In this document: positions 9,139 through 18,343 of the stretch, one piece after another
How the letters are laid out: each line of letters starts with the position of its first letter
How positions within the stretch are numbered: position 1 is the stretch's first letter
DNA from: Rouxiella sp. S1S-2
Lineage (GTDB): Bacteria > Pseudomonadota > Gammaproteobacteria > Enterobacterales > Enterobacteriaceae
Direction: 5' to 3'
DNA length: 64,000 nt
Assembly: GCF_009208105.1 (NCBI RefSeq)
Contig: NZ_WFKL01000001.1
Span: forward strand, 558,001-622,000
Position numbers and translations under genes: made by a program
Notes under the pieces: model-generated
What the model was told of the DNA's origin: nothing
The model's database searches: none
What the model saw: the letters and a program-made list of their open reading frames with translations, nothing else

Positions 9139-10857
9139 TTAGCTGTCATTGTTGAAGTTGTAAGTGAAGGTGGCATTAAAACGCCAGGCGCGGTTGTTGC
9201 TGTCGAGTGGCACATCGGCGATGGGGCGAGCGGCCTCAACGGAAATTGAATAGTGTTTATTATCCGCCAAGGTTATCCCTAGCGCATAAGACGCCAAGTT
9301 TTGTTTGCGTATCCCCGGCTGGTTAAAGCCAGTGTGCGCGGTGTCCATCACAACATAGGGCTGTAAGGTTTTGAGCCACACTCCTTGTTCAATATCATGG
9401 ATATAACGCATCTCGACCTGCCCGCCAAATCCGTAATCACCCGTCGCCTCGCCGTCCTGATAGCCTCGGCCATAGTGCATGGCACCGAAGCTGGCGCGCT
9501 CTGGCTCCGGTAGATTTTTATCCGACCAGTCCCCCTCCCACGACGTGCTCAGCCGCCATTTTTTGTCGAACAGGTAGGCGCTTTCACCGTTGAAGCGCCA
9601 GCGAGTAAAGGTCAAATCGGTGTTTGGCGTGGTGCGGCTCGCCCCAAGGCTGTCGATCCCTTGGCGGACATTGAACCGCGCATTCCAGTAAAACTGACTG
9701 TATTCACGGTAACCGTTCAGCGACAGCTCCACGGCCGGGTAGCGGACGTATTGATTGATACTCTCAAGAGGGATGTCCTGCCCGTTTGCCGCGGCTTTTA
9801 AGTCGTAGTTGTATTTTTTGTACAGATAGTCCGCGCCGCCGCTCAAGGTCCACTGCGTTTTACGCGTTAACTCCAAGGGGTAGCTCAGGGTAAAACCGCC
9901 GTTATATTGGGTCTGCTTGGCCTTGTAATCGACGTTAATATTATTGGGTAAGGTTTGCAGCGTATTGAAGTCTTTATCATTTTGTTGAAAATAGCTGCCC
10001 TTCAGCTGCATCAATAAACCGTCATCCCCCAAGTACTGTTGATAGTTCAGGCCGGCGTATTTTTTCTCGGTTGACCCACTTAGGGGCAGCAAGGTAGCCA
10101 CGCCCAGCTGCTCACCGTATTGGCTTAAGCCACTCAGCGTGGCATTAATCACGCCGTCGGTTTCGCCTTTGCGCGAATCCACCGAGGTAATGACATTCCA
10201 GTTACGCGTCCTTTTGGCCTCAACATCCATCACGGTGGCGCCGTAAATATTGTCAGGATTCTTGGCACTGGCGGTCACTTTGGTGTCGGGCGTGCGCGCC
10301 ATCAGCAGGCTATAGCGCTCAAAGGTGTCCCCGGTTAACGGCTTCTCTGCCATGATTTTTTGCGACAGTTTACTGAGCCAAATACCCACCTGTGTGTTAT
10401 CACTGTGAACCTGAGTGTTCGACACGTAGCCTTCAACCAATCCCACCTTAAGAACGCCGTCCTGAAAGTTGTCTGAAGGCAGATAGGCATAAGACAGCAC
10501 GTAGCCGTCGTGATGATAGCGCTGCGTCAGGCTGTCGGCGGCAGCCAGCAGTTCGCTCAGCGCCACTTTCTTACCGACGAATTTTAGAAATGGCTGCGTT
10601 AACTCCCCCAAGGAGTAGCGCGTGCCGCCAATAAACTGCAGATGTTTTACTTCCACCAAGGTGCTTGGGGTAAATGCAGGCGAGAGTTTGGGTGTAGAAA
10701 GGCTGATTTTTGGCGACGATTTGGGCATGCTGGGTTCTGAAACAGGTGTGGCGAGTTTAGCCGGGTTATTGGGGTCGATGAGAGTAGGGAACATTTCGGC
10801 CGAGGTGTAGCCGATAGCCGATCCCATTAAAACAACTATGCAGGTTTTTATTCTCAT
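9139..10857 (-). CDS. TpsB outer-membrane transporter (ShlB/FhaC/HecB family)
   Basis: Two-partner-secretion transporter. The 572-residue protein has a signal peptide (about 1-20), a Pro/Ser/Lys-rich linker (about 25-65), a POTRA region (about 66-150, with HHDGYVLSYAYLP), then a beta-barrel rich in aromatic strands. The L6-loop motif of this family is seen as GRGY at 463-466. The C-terminus ends in a barrel strand with alternating aromatic residues. AAGGAA precedes the ATG. No large TpsA haemagglutinin is present on either side; the upstream gene on the same strand, 111 bases away, encodes a Gly/Thr-rich lipoprotein that is the only apparent cargo candidate. Confidence 0.88.
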   Translation of the reverse strand: MRIKTCIVVLMGSAIGYTSAEMFPTLIDPNNPAKLATPVSEPSMPKSSPKISLSTPKLSPAFTPSTLVEVKHLQFIGGTRYSLGELTQPFLKFVGKKVALSELLAAADSLTQRYHHDGYVLSYAYLPSDNFQDGVLKVGLVEGYVSNTQVHSDNTQVGIWLSKLSQKIMAEKPLTGDTFERYSLLMARTPDTKVTASAKNPDNIYGATVMDVEAKRTRNWNVITSVDSRKGETDGVINATLSGLSQYGEQLGVATLLPLSGSTEKKYAGLNYQQYLGDDGLLMQLKGSYFQQNDKDFNTLQTLPNNINVDYKAKQTQYNGGFTLSYPLELTRKTQWTLSGGADYLYKKYNYDLKAAANGQDIPLESINQYVRYPAVELSLNGYREYSQFYWNARFNVRQGIDSLGASRTTPNTDLTFTRWRFNGESAYLFDKKWRLSTSWEGDWSDKNLPEPERASFGAMHYGRGYQDGEATGDYGFGGQVEMRYIHDIEQGVWLKTLQPYVVMDTAHTGFNQPGIRKQNLASYALGITLADNKHYSISVEAARPIADVPLDSNNRAWRFNATFTYNFNNDS

Positions 10858-10968
10858 GGAAATTCCTTTATCGCATAGGTATAAGCTGCAACAACATGAC
10901 TACGACAGGTGTATTAACCAAGGCACGCGCTGCGCAGGGCAGATCGTGCCTATCCCGTTGATTAAGAT

Positions 10969-12084
10969 TTATTTTTGAGTGTTTAAGGTGGCTAGCGTAT
11001 TGGGCAGCGTAGTGACGGTGGTAACCACTTTGCCTAATAGCCCCCCGTTGGCGCTATTGCCTGAAGAGACCACACCGCCGGTCTGTGTCACTGCATTCCC
11101 GACGTGGGTGACGGTTGACCCCACGCCCGCTATCGCTGGTGCGTTAGTTGATACCTGGGTACCTGTCGCGGCCACGGTGTTACCTACGTTCCCCAACAGT
11201 GAGCTGACCGGGGCGCCTAACCCTGTTGCCGAACCGACAGTTTGGGTAGTGGTTTGAACGGATGAAAGAACTGGCGTCACAATGCCGGTCGCGCCGGTAG
11301 TAATTTGCGAGGTGGAGCCGGTGGTTAAGTTATTGGCCAATCCCGTACCGGTCGCGGTGACGACGGTGCCGACTTTGTTGACCAGTCCACCGGTTGGTGT
11401 GGTGACACCGGCAAGAGGCGTTGTTGCGCCGTTGCTGGCAAGTGAAGTTCCAAGCCCGGAGACGCCGGTGCCGAGGCTAGCCACGGCAGTGGGAACACCG
11501 GCGGCGGTGACGCCAATGGCATTAGGATTTGAACCGAATTGCCCGACGCCGTTTGTTACGCCGCTGCCAATATTTGAAACGGCGACACCAGTGCTGTTGA
11601 GCACGGTAGCCACGCCTTGACCGGCAATCGGGATATTGCTGATAGGCGTTTGGGTGGCGATACTGCTGACCTGATTACCCACCCCGCTGACCGCACCGCC
11701 GGTACTGCCTAGAATACTGCCGGTAACCAGCGTGGTTGAGGTGCCTGTGCCGGTTCCACCCGTTCCCGTCCCGTTTCCACCGCTACCGGAACCGGTACCC
11801 GTTCCTGTCCCAACGCCGGTACCCGTTCCTGTTCCAGTACCGCCATTGCCAGCCGTTGTGCCGGTGCCACCGGTCGTGGTTGTGCCGTCACCGCTCGAGG
11901 TGGTGCCGGAGCCGGTTGATGCTGTTCCCGAGCCATCAGTCCCGGTTGTCGCAGAACCGGAAGTCCCGGTTTTTGCGGTGGTATGTGAGCCGCCTCCTCC
12001 TCCACTACATGCGGCAAGCGCGAGTGAGAAAAGAACAGCCGTAGCAATTTTACTCATCTGACTCATATTATTTTCAGAGCGCAT
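10969..12084 (-). CDS. Gly/Thr/Val-rich lipoprotein (collagen-like repeat type), probable partner of the TpsB
   Basis: The start at 12084 is chosen because GGAGG lies eight bases upstream; an in-frame ATG at 12129 lacks a site. The 371-residue product starts MRSENNMSQMSKIATAVLF and has a lipobox LAAC followed by SGGGGG, so it is a predicted lipoprotein. Residues about 40-125 are a near-perfect GT/GS dipeptide tract; the rest is made of imperfect blocks of the type TGVSGLG and VGSTVTHVGNAV, rich in G, T, V, N and S with few charged residues. No TPS signal domain of the haemagglutinin kind is visible. It resembles proteins annotated as collagen-like triple-helix repeat proteins in beta/gamma-proteobacteria. 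Function unknown; secretion by the neighbouring TpsB is inferred. Confidence 0.75.
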   Translation of the reverse strand: MRSENNMSQMSKIATAVLFSLALAACSGGGGGSHTTAKTGTSGSATTGTDGSGTASTGSGTTSSGDGTTTTGGTGTTAGNGGTGTGTGTGVGTGTGTGSGSGGNGTGTGGTGTGTSTTLVTGSILGSTGGAVSGVGNQVSSIATQTPISNIPIAGQGVATVLNSTGVAVSNIGSGVTNGVGQFGSNPNAIGVTAAGVPTAVASLGTGVSGLGTSLASNGATTPLAGVTTPTGGLVNKVGTVVTATGTGLANNLTTGSTSQITTGATGIVTPVLSSVQTTTQTVGSATGLGAPVSSLLGNVGNTVAATGTQVSTNAPAIAGVGSTVTHVGNAVTQTGGVVSSGNSANGGLLGKVVTTVTTLPNTLATLNTQK

Positions 12085-12367
12085 AATGCAATCCTCCGCA
12101 TAAATTACGTCCGGATTGACGCATTTCAAATATTAGTTCGATGTGTGTAAAATTACACTTTGGGTAGTGTTTTATGCTTTTTTTAGGAGAAATAAATGGT
12201 TAGATGAACTTATGTTCCAAAAAGGATTTGTAGAAAGGATCATATTTCGTGCGGGTTAATTTTTACGCAGTTTAATTCCACTTAAATGTAAAGATAGGTA
12301 TTTAAACACTAGGTAATAGCGTTTAATAAGGGATTGTGCGCATAAAGTTATAAGGGGTTTTTTTGGG
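12085..12367 (-). promoter_or_regulatory. AT-rich upstream region of the lipoprotein-TpsB pair
   Basis: 283 noncoding bases, clearly more AT-rich than the surrounding genes, upstream of the lipoprotein gene and downstream of cobA. It holds an inverted repeat, GTGTAA at 12145-12150 and TTACAC at 12153-12158, which could be an operator. No promoter is assigned with confidence. Confidence 0.35.
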
Positions 12368-13162
12368 TCACCGCGACCCGTTGCCTGGAAACCAATTAAG
12401 CGTACTTCTCAATTGCACCACGCCACCGATGATAATCAGGCTCGGGCTGATAACCTGCGTAGCTAATGCGCTGAGCTGCCACAGCTCCCCGGTGAAAACG
12501 CGCTGGGCCGCAGTGGTGCCGTTTTCAATCAATGCCACCGGCGTGTTCACCGCTAAACCGTGTTGGGTAAGCTGGTGCTGAATTTCTCCTGCCTGCGAGA
12601 GTCCCATATAAAACACCAGCGTTTGTTTTCCCTGCGCCAGACACGGCCAGTCGAGAACGCCGTCTTGTTTGGCGTGGCCGGTTATCAGCCTGACACTCTG
12701 TGCATGGTCGCGATGGGTGAGGGGGATGCCGCTGTAGGCCGAGCAGCCCGATGCCGCCGTAATGCCGGGCACCACGGAAAAGCGGATACCTGCGGCTGCC
12801 AGCGCTTCAAGCTCTTCGCCACCGCGGCCAAAGATGAACGGGTCGCCGCCTTTGAGACGCACCACGCGTTTACCGCGCTGCGCCTGTTCAACCAAAATTT
12901 GATTGATCTGCTGCTGTGGAACGCAGTGATTGCCCGACGCCTTACCGACAAAAATTCGCTCTGCGTCATGCCGTACGAGGTTTAACACCTCATCGGACAC
13001 TAGCCGGTCATAGACCACCACATCGGCGAGCTGCATTTGCTGTAGGGCCTTAAGCGTTAACAAACCGGCATCGCCCGGACCTGCGCCGACGAGCGCCACT
13101 TCTCCCCCGGCTTGCAGGCTGTCATAGTCTTTGGGCTGACAAGATAACGGCAAATAATCCAT
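12368..13162 (-). CDS. Uroporphyrinogen-III C-methyltransferase, apparently an internally deleted CysG
   Basis: Makes precorrin-2 from uroporphyrinogen III with two SAM, the entry to siroheme needed by NirB. The 264-residue protein is a complete SUMT domain: [19 protein letters not shown] at about 20-38, [18 protein letters not shown] at about 99-116, [19 protein letters not shown], and an MGL loop. Its first 20 or so residues (MDYLPLSC...) resemble the extreme N-terminus of the two-domain CysG, yet the roughly 200-residue dehydrogenase/ferrochelatase module is missing. Oxidation and iron insertion must then come from another gene (for example a full cysG elsewhere). Third gene of the nirB-nirD operon, 69 bases after nirD. 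Confidence 0.9.
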   Translation of the reverse strand: MDYLPLSCQPKDYDSLQAGGEVALVGAGPGDAGLLTLKALQQMQLADVVVYDRLVSDEVLNLVRHDAERIFVGKASGNHCVPQQQINQILVEQAQRGKRVVRLKGGDPFIFGRGGEELEALAAAGIRFSVVPGITAASGCSAYSGIPLTHRDHAQSVRLITGHAKQDGVLDWPCLAQGKQTLVFYMGLSQAGEIQHQLTQHGLAVNTPVALIENGTTAAQRVFTGELWQLSALATQVISPSLIIIGGVVQLRSTLNWFPGNGSR

Positions 13163-13231
13163 GCTTTACTCACTTCAACGGTAAAAAAACCGAGAGACCC
13201 TTAACCACGGCTGTGTGTTTATCGTTTAGTC

Positions 13232-13582
13232 TCATCGCGGCAAGAGGGACAAACAGCGACTGTCGATCTGCACGTTGCCGTCTTCAACTCTGACGGAATA
13301 GCGGACAATGCTGCGCGTTTCGTCTTCCATACATTGGCCATCAATGAGCCGAAAATGCTGTTTCTTCAACGGGCTGGCGACCCACAACTCCCCCTGATGT
13401 TCGCCGATAATACCGCGCGACAGCACGCTGGCCTGCGCAAAGGGGTCAATATTGCTCAGCGCATACACCTCCTGCTGGCTGTGCGGTCGAAACAGCGCTA
13501 TCTGGTGTTGACCAACCTGTGCGCATATGCCGCAGCCCGGCGTAATATCATCTATAGAGCAAAGTGTTATCCATGATTTCAT
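13232..13582 (-). CDS. nirD: Nitrite reductase (NADH) small subunit
   Basis: Partner of NirB in the cytoplasmic NADH-dependent nitrite reductase that reduces nitrite to ammonia. The 116-residue protein has the Rieske-like fold segments (ALFRPHSQQEVYALSNIDPF, SRGIIGEHQGELWVASPLKK) but lacks the Cys/His pairs that bind a Rieske cluster, as is normal for NirD. E. coli NirD is 108 residues; the extra residues are at the C-terminus. Its ATG overlaps the nirB stop by four bases. Confidence 0.95.
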   Translation of the reverse strand: MKSWITLCSIDDITPGCGICAQVGQHQIALFRPHSQQEVYALSNIDPFAQASVLSRGIIGEHQGELWVASPLKKQHFRLIDGQCMEDETRSIVRYSVRVEDGNVQIDSRCLSLLPR

Positions 13583-16131
13583 ACGGTTTTCTCCTCGGCG
13601 GCACGCTGCGTCACCGGAATGCGTTCCTGCGGACTCGCCGGGCGATGCTGTGCGCGTTCGGCCACAAACTGCACCAGCGGGTCTCGCTGATTGCTATTGA
13701 TAAAATGACGGAATCGCGTTTGCGCCGACGGGTCTTCCAGCGTTTGCTGCCATTCGCAGCGGCTGAGTCCGCGCAGCTGGGAAAGGTCGGCTTCCAGCGT
13801 GCCACTGAGTCCCAGGTTGTCGTCAATAATGACGCCCCGCAGATAATCAATGCCGCCTTCTAGGTTTTCGAGCCACACTGAGGTGCGCTGGAGTTTGTCG
13901 GCAGTGCGGATATAGAACATCATAAAGCGGTCGAGATAGCGCAGCAGCGTGTCGTTATCCAAATCGGCGGCAAGCAGGTCGGCATGGCGTGGTTTCATGC
14001 CGCCGTTGCCACAAACGTAGAGGTTCCAGCCCTTTTCGGTGGCAATAATGCCCACGTCTTTTCCCTGCGCCTCCGAGCATTCACGGGTACAGCCGGAAAC
14101 GCCGAATTTCATTTTGTGCGGCGTACGAATGCCTTTGTAGCGATTCTCAAGCGAAATGCCAAACCCCAGACTGTCGCCGACGCCGAAGCGACACCATGTG
14201 CTGCCCACGCAGGTTTTCGCCATGCGCAGCGCTTTGGCATAGGCCTGTCCGGTCTCAAATCCGGCGGCAATTAATAGTCGCCAAATAGCGGGAAGATCGT
14301 CTTTTTGTGCCCCAAACATGCCAATCCTCTGCGAACCGGTAATTTTGGTGTACAGGCTAAACTGCTCGGCGATGTCGCCAATTGCCCGCAGACCCTGCGG
14401 AGTCATTTCGCCGCCCGGTGAGCGGGGGATGACCGAGTAGGTGCCGTCTTTTTGCATATTGGCGAGGAAAAGGTCGTTGGTGTCCTGCAGTGGCGCATTT
14501 TGCGGGCTAAGCACGTAGTCGCTCCAGCATGAGGCCAGCAGCGATCCGACGGTAGGTTTACACACTTCGCAGCCGTAGCCTTGACCGTATTTTTGTAGCA
14601 GTTGCTCAAAGTTGTGGATTTTATCTACCTGAATCAGATGATAAAGTTCCTGACGTGAGTAGGAAAAGTGTTCGCAGAGGTGGTGATTAACCTCAACGCC
14701 CTGCTTTGCCAACTCGGCATTAAGCACTTGGGTGACCAGCGGAATGCAGCCACCGCAGCCCGTGCCTGCGCGTGTTTCTGACTTGATTGAGGCTACCGTG
14801 TGGCAACCGGCCTGTACGGCGGAAATAATATCGCCCTTGGTGACGTCAAAACAGGAGCAGATTTGCGCGCTTGCCGGCAGCGCATCGGTGCCCAGGGTCG
14901 TGCCCCCGCCGGCTCCGTGGGCGGGAAGGATCAGGCTTTCAGGGTGTTCGGGGAGAGGGATCTTATTAAGCACCAATTGCAGCAGATTGCCGTAATCCCC
15001 CGTGTCGCCGACCAGCACCGCGCCGAGCAGGGTTTTATTATCCTCACTGACGATCAGCCGTTTATACAGCGAAGCGCTTTCGTCGAGATAAACATAGCTG
15101 AGCGCGCCGGGTGTGCGGCCTTGTGCATCGCCAATCCCGGCGACGTCAACGCCCAGTAGCTTGAGCTTGGCACTCATATCTGCACCGGTAAATGCGTTGT
15201 CGCGGCCAAGGAGATGGTCGACGGCAACCTGCGCCATTTTATATCCCGGTGCGACCAGGCCGAACGCCCGCTGGTTCCAGGCGGCACATTCACCGATGGC
15301 GTAGATATCCGCATCGCTGGTCTGGCATTGGTCGTTTATGGCAATACCGCCGCGCGGTGCGAGCAGTAAATCCGACTGCCGAGCCAGCGTATCCTGCGGG
15401 CGAATACCGGTCGAAAAGACGATAAAGTCAACGTCAAGGCAGCTGCCGTCGGCAAACTGCATGGTTTTGCGCGCCGTCTCTCCTCCGTCAATAATTTCCT
15501 GGGTGTTTTTACCGGTGTGTACCCGCACGCCCATGTTTTCAATTTTCTGTCGCAGCTGATTGCCGCCCATTACGTCGAGCTGTTCGCACATCAATCCCGG
15601 TGCAAACTCCACCACGTGGGTCTCAACACCGAGGTTCTTTAATGCCCCAGCGGCTTCGAGTCCCAACAGTCCACCGCCTACCACCGCGCCGCGTTTGCTG
15701 ACTTTGGCACAGGCTTCAATGGCATCCAGGTCTTCAAGGGTGCGATAAACAAAGCAGTCCGCACCGTCTGCGCCTTTAATCGGCGGAACCCAGGGATAGG
15801 AGCCGGTAGCAATAATCAGTTTGTCGTAGGGAACGCGGCGTCCACCGTCGGCGTGGATGACTTTATTCACCCTGTCGAGTGCAATGGCCCGTTCGCTAAT
15901 CAGCACATTTACCTGATTGTCGGCGTAAAAACTTTCACTCACCAGCGACAGTTCTTCGGCCGTATGATGCAGAAAATAGGAGGAAAGATGCACGCGGTCG
16001 TAGGCCACGCGAGGTTCTTCACAGAAAACGGTGATTTCAAAGGTGTTCGGCGCGGCTTTATCCAGAAGATCTTCAATAAAGCGGTGACCCACCATGCCAT
16101 TGCCAATAATCGCGAGCCTGACTTTGCGCAT
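13579..16131 (-). CDS. nirB: Nitrite reductase (NADH) large subunit
   Basis: Catalytic subunit, 850 residues. Domains in order: FAD/NAD-binding oxidoreductase (starts MRKVRLAIIGNGMVGHRF; second dinucleotide motif GAVVGGGLLGLEAAGAL near 145), BFD-like [2Fe-2S] domain (CSCFDVTKG ... CGGC, about 425-465), nitrite/sulfite-reductase half domain, and the C-terminal siroheme-[4Fe-4S] domain with CVGSTWC and SGCTRECSEAQ. The start at 16131 is supported by GAGG six bases upstream; a longer frame begins at 16197 but crosses the promoter. First gene of nirB-nirD-cobA; nirC, which follows nirD in E. coli, is absent. Confidence 0.97.
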   Translation of the reverse strand: MRKVRLAIIGNGMVGHRFIEDLLDKAAPNTFEITVFCEEPRVAYDRVHLSSYFLHHTAEELSLVSESFYADNQVNVLISERAIALDRVNKVIHADGGRRVPYDKLIIATGSYPWVPPIKGADGADCFVYRTLEDLDAIEACAKVSKRGAVVGGGLLGLEAAGALKNLGVETHVVEFAPGLMCEQLDVMGGNQLRQKIENMGVRVHTGKNTQEIIDGGETARKTMQFADGSCLDVDFIVFSTGIRPQDTLARQSDLLLAPRGGIAINDQCQTSDADIYAIGECAAWNQRAFGLVAPGYKMAQVAVDHLLGRDNAFTGADMSAKLKLLGVDVAGIGDAQGRTPGALSYVYLDESASLYKRLIVSEDNKTLLGAVLVGDTGDYGNLLQLVLNKIPLPEHPESLILPAHGAGGGTTLGTDALPASAQICSCFDVTKGDIISAVQAGCHTVASIKSETRAGTGCGGCIPLVTQVLNAELAKQGVEVNHHLCEHFSYSRQELYHLIQVDKIHNFEQLLQKYGQGYGCEVCKPTVGSLLASCWSDYVLSPQNAPLQDTNDLFLANMQKDGTYSVIPRSPGGEMTPQGLRAIGDIAEQFSLYTKITGSQRIGMFGAQKDDLPAIWRLLIAAGFETGQAYAKALRMAKTCVGSTWCRFGVGDSLGFGISLENRYKGIRTPHKMKFGVSGCTRECSEAQGKDVGIIATEKGWNLYVCGNGGMKPRHADLLAADLDNDTLLRYLDRFMMFYIRTADKLQRTSVWLENLEGGIDYLRGVIIDDNLGLSGTLEADLSQLRGLSRCEWQQTLEDPSAQTRFRHFINSNQRDPLVQFVAERAQHRPASPQERIPVTQRAAEEKTV

Positions 16132-16161
16132 ATTTGCCTCAAATTTGATGTTTATACGCCT

Positions 16162-16202
16162 AACATAGGCCCTTGCCGCTGTGAGGTTTTGATGCAAATC
16201 AA
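16162..16202 (-). promoter_or_regulatory. nirB promoter with FNR site
   Basis: On the minus strand a perfect FNR site TTGATTTGCATCAA (16189-16202) stands upstream of a -10-like TATGTT (16167-16162). The spacing places the FNR site near -41.5 if transcription starts at about 16155, the class II arrangement known for E. coli nirB. This predicts induction in the absence of oxygen. Confidence 0.85.
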
Positions 16203-16216
16203 CCGCGATATTAATC

Positions 16217-16232
16217 TACCCCCTAGGGAGTA
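16217..16232 (-). promoter_or_regulatory. Candidate NarL/NarP 7-2-7 site upstream of nirB
   Basis: On the minus strand TACTCCC-TA-GGGGGTA is an inverted pair of heptamers close to the NarL/NarP consensus (TACYYMT-nn-AKRRGTA), deviating at the seventh base of each half. Its centre is about 29 bases upstream of the FNR site, near -70, where NarL/NarP binds at E. coli nirB. It predicts activation by nitrate or nitrite. Confidence 0.7.
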
Positions 16233-16348
16233 TCTGGATTGTTTGTTGAAATTACATACGATTAATTGATGGAGTTCTTCCGTATGTGGCGGTATCAGCT
16301 ATTGTTTTAAGTAAGATAAAAAAATAACACGCAGCCAGAGAGGTAACG

Positions 16349-17632
16349 GTGACGCAAAACAGCCTGCGGGCCATTAAGAACGTACGCCTGCCCGATTGTC
16401 AGGGGCTATGGCAGATTGATATTGAACAGGGAAAGATCCGTCAGATAATCAGTCAGCCGCAGGGTGAAGCGACGAGTGACGACGTTCTCGATGCCCAGGG
16501 AGGCATGGCGGTGCCACCGTTTATTGAGCCGCATATTCATCTCGACACCACGCAAACCGCCGGTGAACCGTCGTGGAACATCTCCGGTACACTGTTTGAA
16601 GGTATTGAACGTTGGGCCGAGCGCAAGGCGCTGCTGACCCATGATGACGTGAAGCAGCGCGCGTGGATCACCCTGAAATGGCAAATCGCCAACGGCATTC
16701 AGCACGTGCGCACTCACGTTGACGTCTCCGACCCGACGTTAACGGCGCTAAAGGCCATGCTTGAGGTGAAGCAGGAAGTTGCGCCGTGGATAGACTTGCA
16801 AATCGTCGCCTTCCCGCAGGAGGGGATTATGTCTTATCCCAATGGCGAAGCCCTGCTGGAAGAGGCGCTCAGGCTTGGGGCTGACGTGGTGGGCGCGATC
16901 CCTCACTTTGAATTTACCCGCGAATACGGCGTCGAATCGCTGCATAAAACCTTCGCATTGGCGCAGAAATACCACCGTATGGTTGACGTGCACTGTGATG
17001 AAATCGATGACGAGCAGTCACGTTTTGTCGAAACGGTTGCGGCTTTGGCCCACCGCGAAAACATGGGCGCGCGGGTTACCGCCAGCCACACTACGGCGAT
17101 GCACTCTTACAACGGTGCCTATACTTCAAGACTCTTCAGGCTGTTAAAACTATCAGGCATCAATTTTGTCGCGAATCCGCTGGTGAATATTCATCTGCAG
17201 GGCCGGTTTGACACCTATCCCAAGCGCCGCGGTATTACCCGCGTGAAGGAGATGCTCGAGGCCGGAATTAACGTCTGTTTTGGCCATGATGACGTCTTTG
17301 ACCCGTGGTATCCGATGGGCACCGCCAATATGCTGCAAGTGCTACAAATGGGGCTGCACGTTTGCCAGCTAATGGGATACGAACACATTAACGACGGGCT
17401 GAAACTGATCACGACTTACAGCGCCAAAACGCTTAATCTTCAGGATTATGGGATTACTCAAGGTCATGCCGCCAATCTGATTATTCTTCCGGCAGAGAAT
17501 GGCTTTGATGCGATTCGACGTCAGGTGCCGGTGCGCTATTCTATTCGTCAGGGAAAGGTGATTGCGCAGACGCGCCCGGCAGAGACACTCATCCATCTTA
17601 AGACCGATGAACCCGTTGATTTTACTCGCTGA
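16349..17632 (+). CDS. codA: Cytosine deaminase
   Basis: Hydrolyses cytosine to uracil and ammonia (pyrimidine salvage). The 427-residue length equals E. coli CodA, and long stretches are the same. Metal ligands of the amidohydrolase barrel are visible: HIH in [12 protein letters not shown] near residue 64, [14 protein letters not shown] near 212-225, SHTTAMHS near 246, and [14 protein letters not shown] with the catalytic Asp near 313. Start is GTG, preceded by AGAGAGG. No cytosine permease (codB) is adjacent; the gene sits divergently from nirB, where E. coli has tsgA. Close relatives also deaminate isoguanine and, in other species, creatinine. Confidence 0.93.
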   Translation: MTQNSLRAIKNVRLPDCQGLWQIDIEQGKIRQIISQPQGEATSDDVLDAQGGMAVPPFIEPHIHLDTTQTAGEPSWNISGTLFEGIERWAERKALLTHDDVKQRAWITLKWQIANGIQHVRTHVDVSDPTLTALKAMLEVKQEVAPWIDLQIVAFPQEGIMSYPNGEALLEEALRLGADVVGAIPHFEFTREYGVESLHKTFALAQKYHRMVDVHCDEIDDEQSRFVETVAALAHRENMGARVTASHTTAMHSYNGAYTSRLFRLLKLSGINFVANPLVNIHLQGRFDTYPKRRGITRVKEMLEAGINVCFGHDDVFDPWYPMGTANMLQVLQMGLHVCQLMGYEHINDGLKLITTYSAKTLNLQDYGITQGHAANLIILPAENGFDAIRRQVPVRYSIRQGKVIAQTRPAETLIHLKTDEPVDFTR

Positions 17633-17745
17633 TTTAACGGTAAGCTCTCACATTGCGTAAATAACGGTAAAGGGCTGGCGCGAAGGGGTGTGGGTCTTTA
17701 GAATCAATGCGTTTTGTGGCTTGCCTATTGGAGAAAGGAACCGTC

Positions 17746-18321
17746 ATGTTTAAACGTACTTTAGTGACCTTCACAGCTTTGCTTTCCCTCACCGCAATGG
17801 CCCCGGCGGCATTTGCAGCCAAGGTTGCGGACACCCATGTCTTGCTGACCACTTCAGCGGGGAACGTCGAGCTTGAACTCGACAATGCGAAGGCGCCGGT
17901 TTCCGTCAAGAATTTTGTGGATTACGTGCAGGCTGGTTTTTATAACAACACCATCTTTCATCGCGTGATCCCGGGCTTTATGGTTCAGGGCGGAGGTTTC
18001 ACCGCCAACATGCAGCAAAAAAGTACCAACCCGCCGATCAAAAACGAGGCGGATAACGGTTTGCGTAACCTGCGTGGCACCATCTCTATGGCGCGCACCT
18101 CGGACAAAGACAGCGCAACCAGCCAGTTCTTCCTGAACGTGGCCGATAACGCCTTCCTCGATCACGGCCAAACCGATTTCGGTTATGCGGTGTTTGGTAA
18201 AGTTATCAAAGGTATGGACGTAGTTGATAAAATTTCATCGGTAAAAACTGACAACGTGGGGCCTTATCAAAACGTGCCAACAACGCCGATTGTGATTCTG
18301 TCTGCTAAAGTTCTGCCATAA
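17746..18321 (+). CDS. ppiA: Periplasmic peptidyl-prolyl isomerase A (cyclophilin)
   Basis: Catalyses proline isomerisation in periplasmic proteins. 191 residues with a signal peptide ending in PAAFA-AK (about residues 1-25), then a cyclophilin domain with [30 protein letters not shown] and [18 protein letters not shown]. The ATG at 17746 follows GAGAAAGGA and matches the family start; an in-frame ATG at 17707 would spoil the signal peptide. Position near yhfG-fic is as in E. coli. Confidence 0.95.
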   Translation: MFKRTLVTFTALLSLTAMAPAAFAAKVADTHVLLTTSAGNVELELDNAKAPVSVKNFVDYVQAGFYNNTIFHRVIPGFMVQGGGFTANMQQKSTNPPIKNEADNGLRNLRGTISMARTSDKDSATSQFFLNVADNAFLDHGQTDFGYAVFGKVIKGMDVVDKISSVKTDNVGPYQNVPTTPIVILSAKVLP

Positions 18322-18343
18322 CCTTTCTTAAAGCCTAAACCCA

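Noticed and set aside
11732..12061. Long open frames rich in Pro/Val/Arg on the plus strand opposite the Gly/Thr-rich lipoprotein gene
   Set aside because: They are by-products of the repetitive GGN/ACN codons of the real gene; the minus-strand frame has a ribosome site, signal peptide and lipobox.
16132..16197. N-terminal extension of NirB to 16197
   Set aside because: It would cover the FNR-controlled promoter, and homology starts at 16131 next to GAGG.
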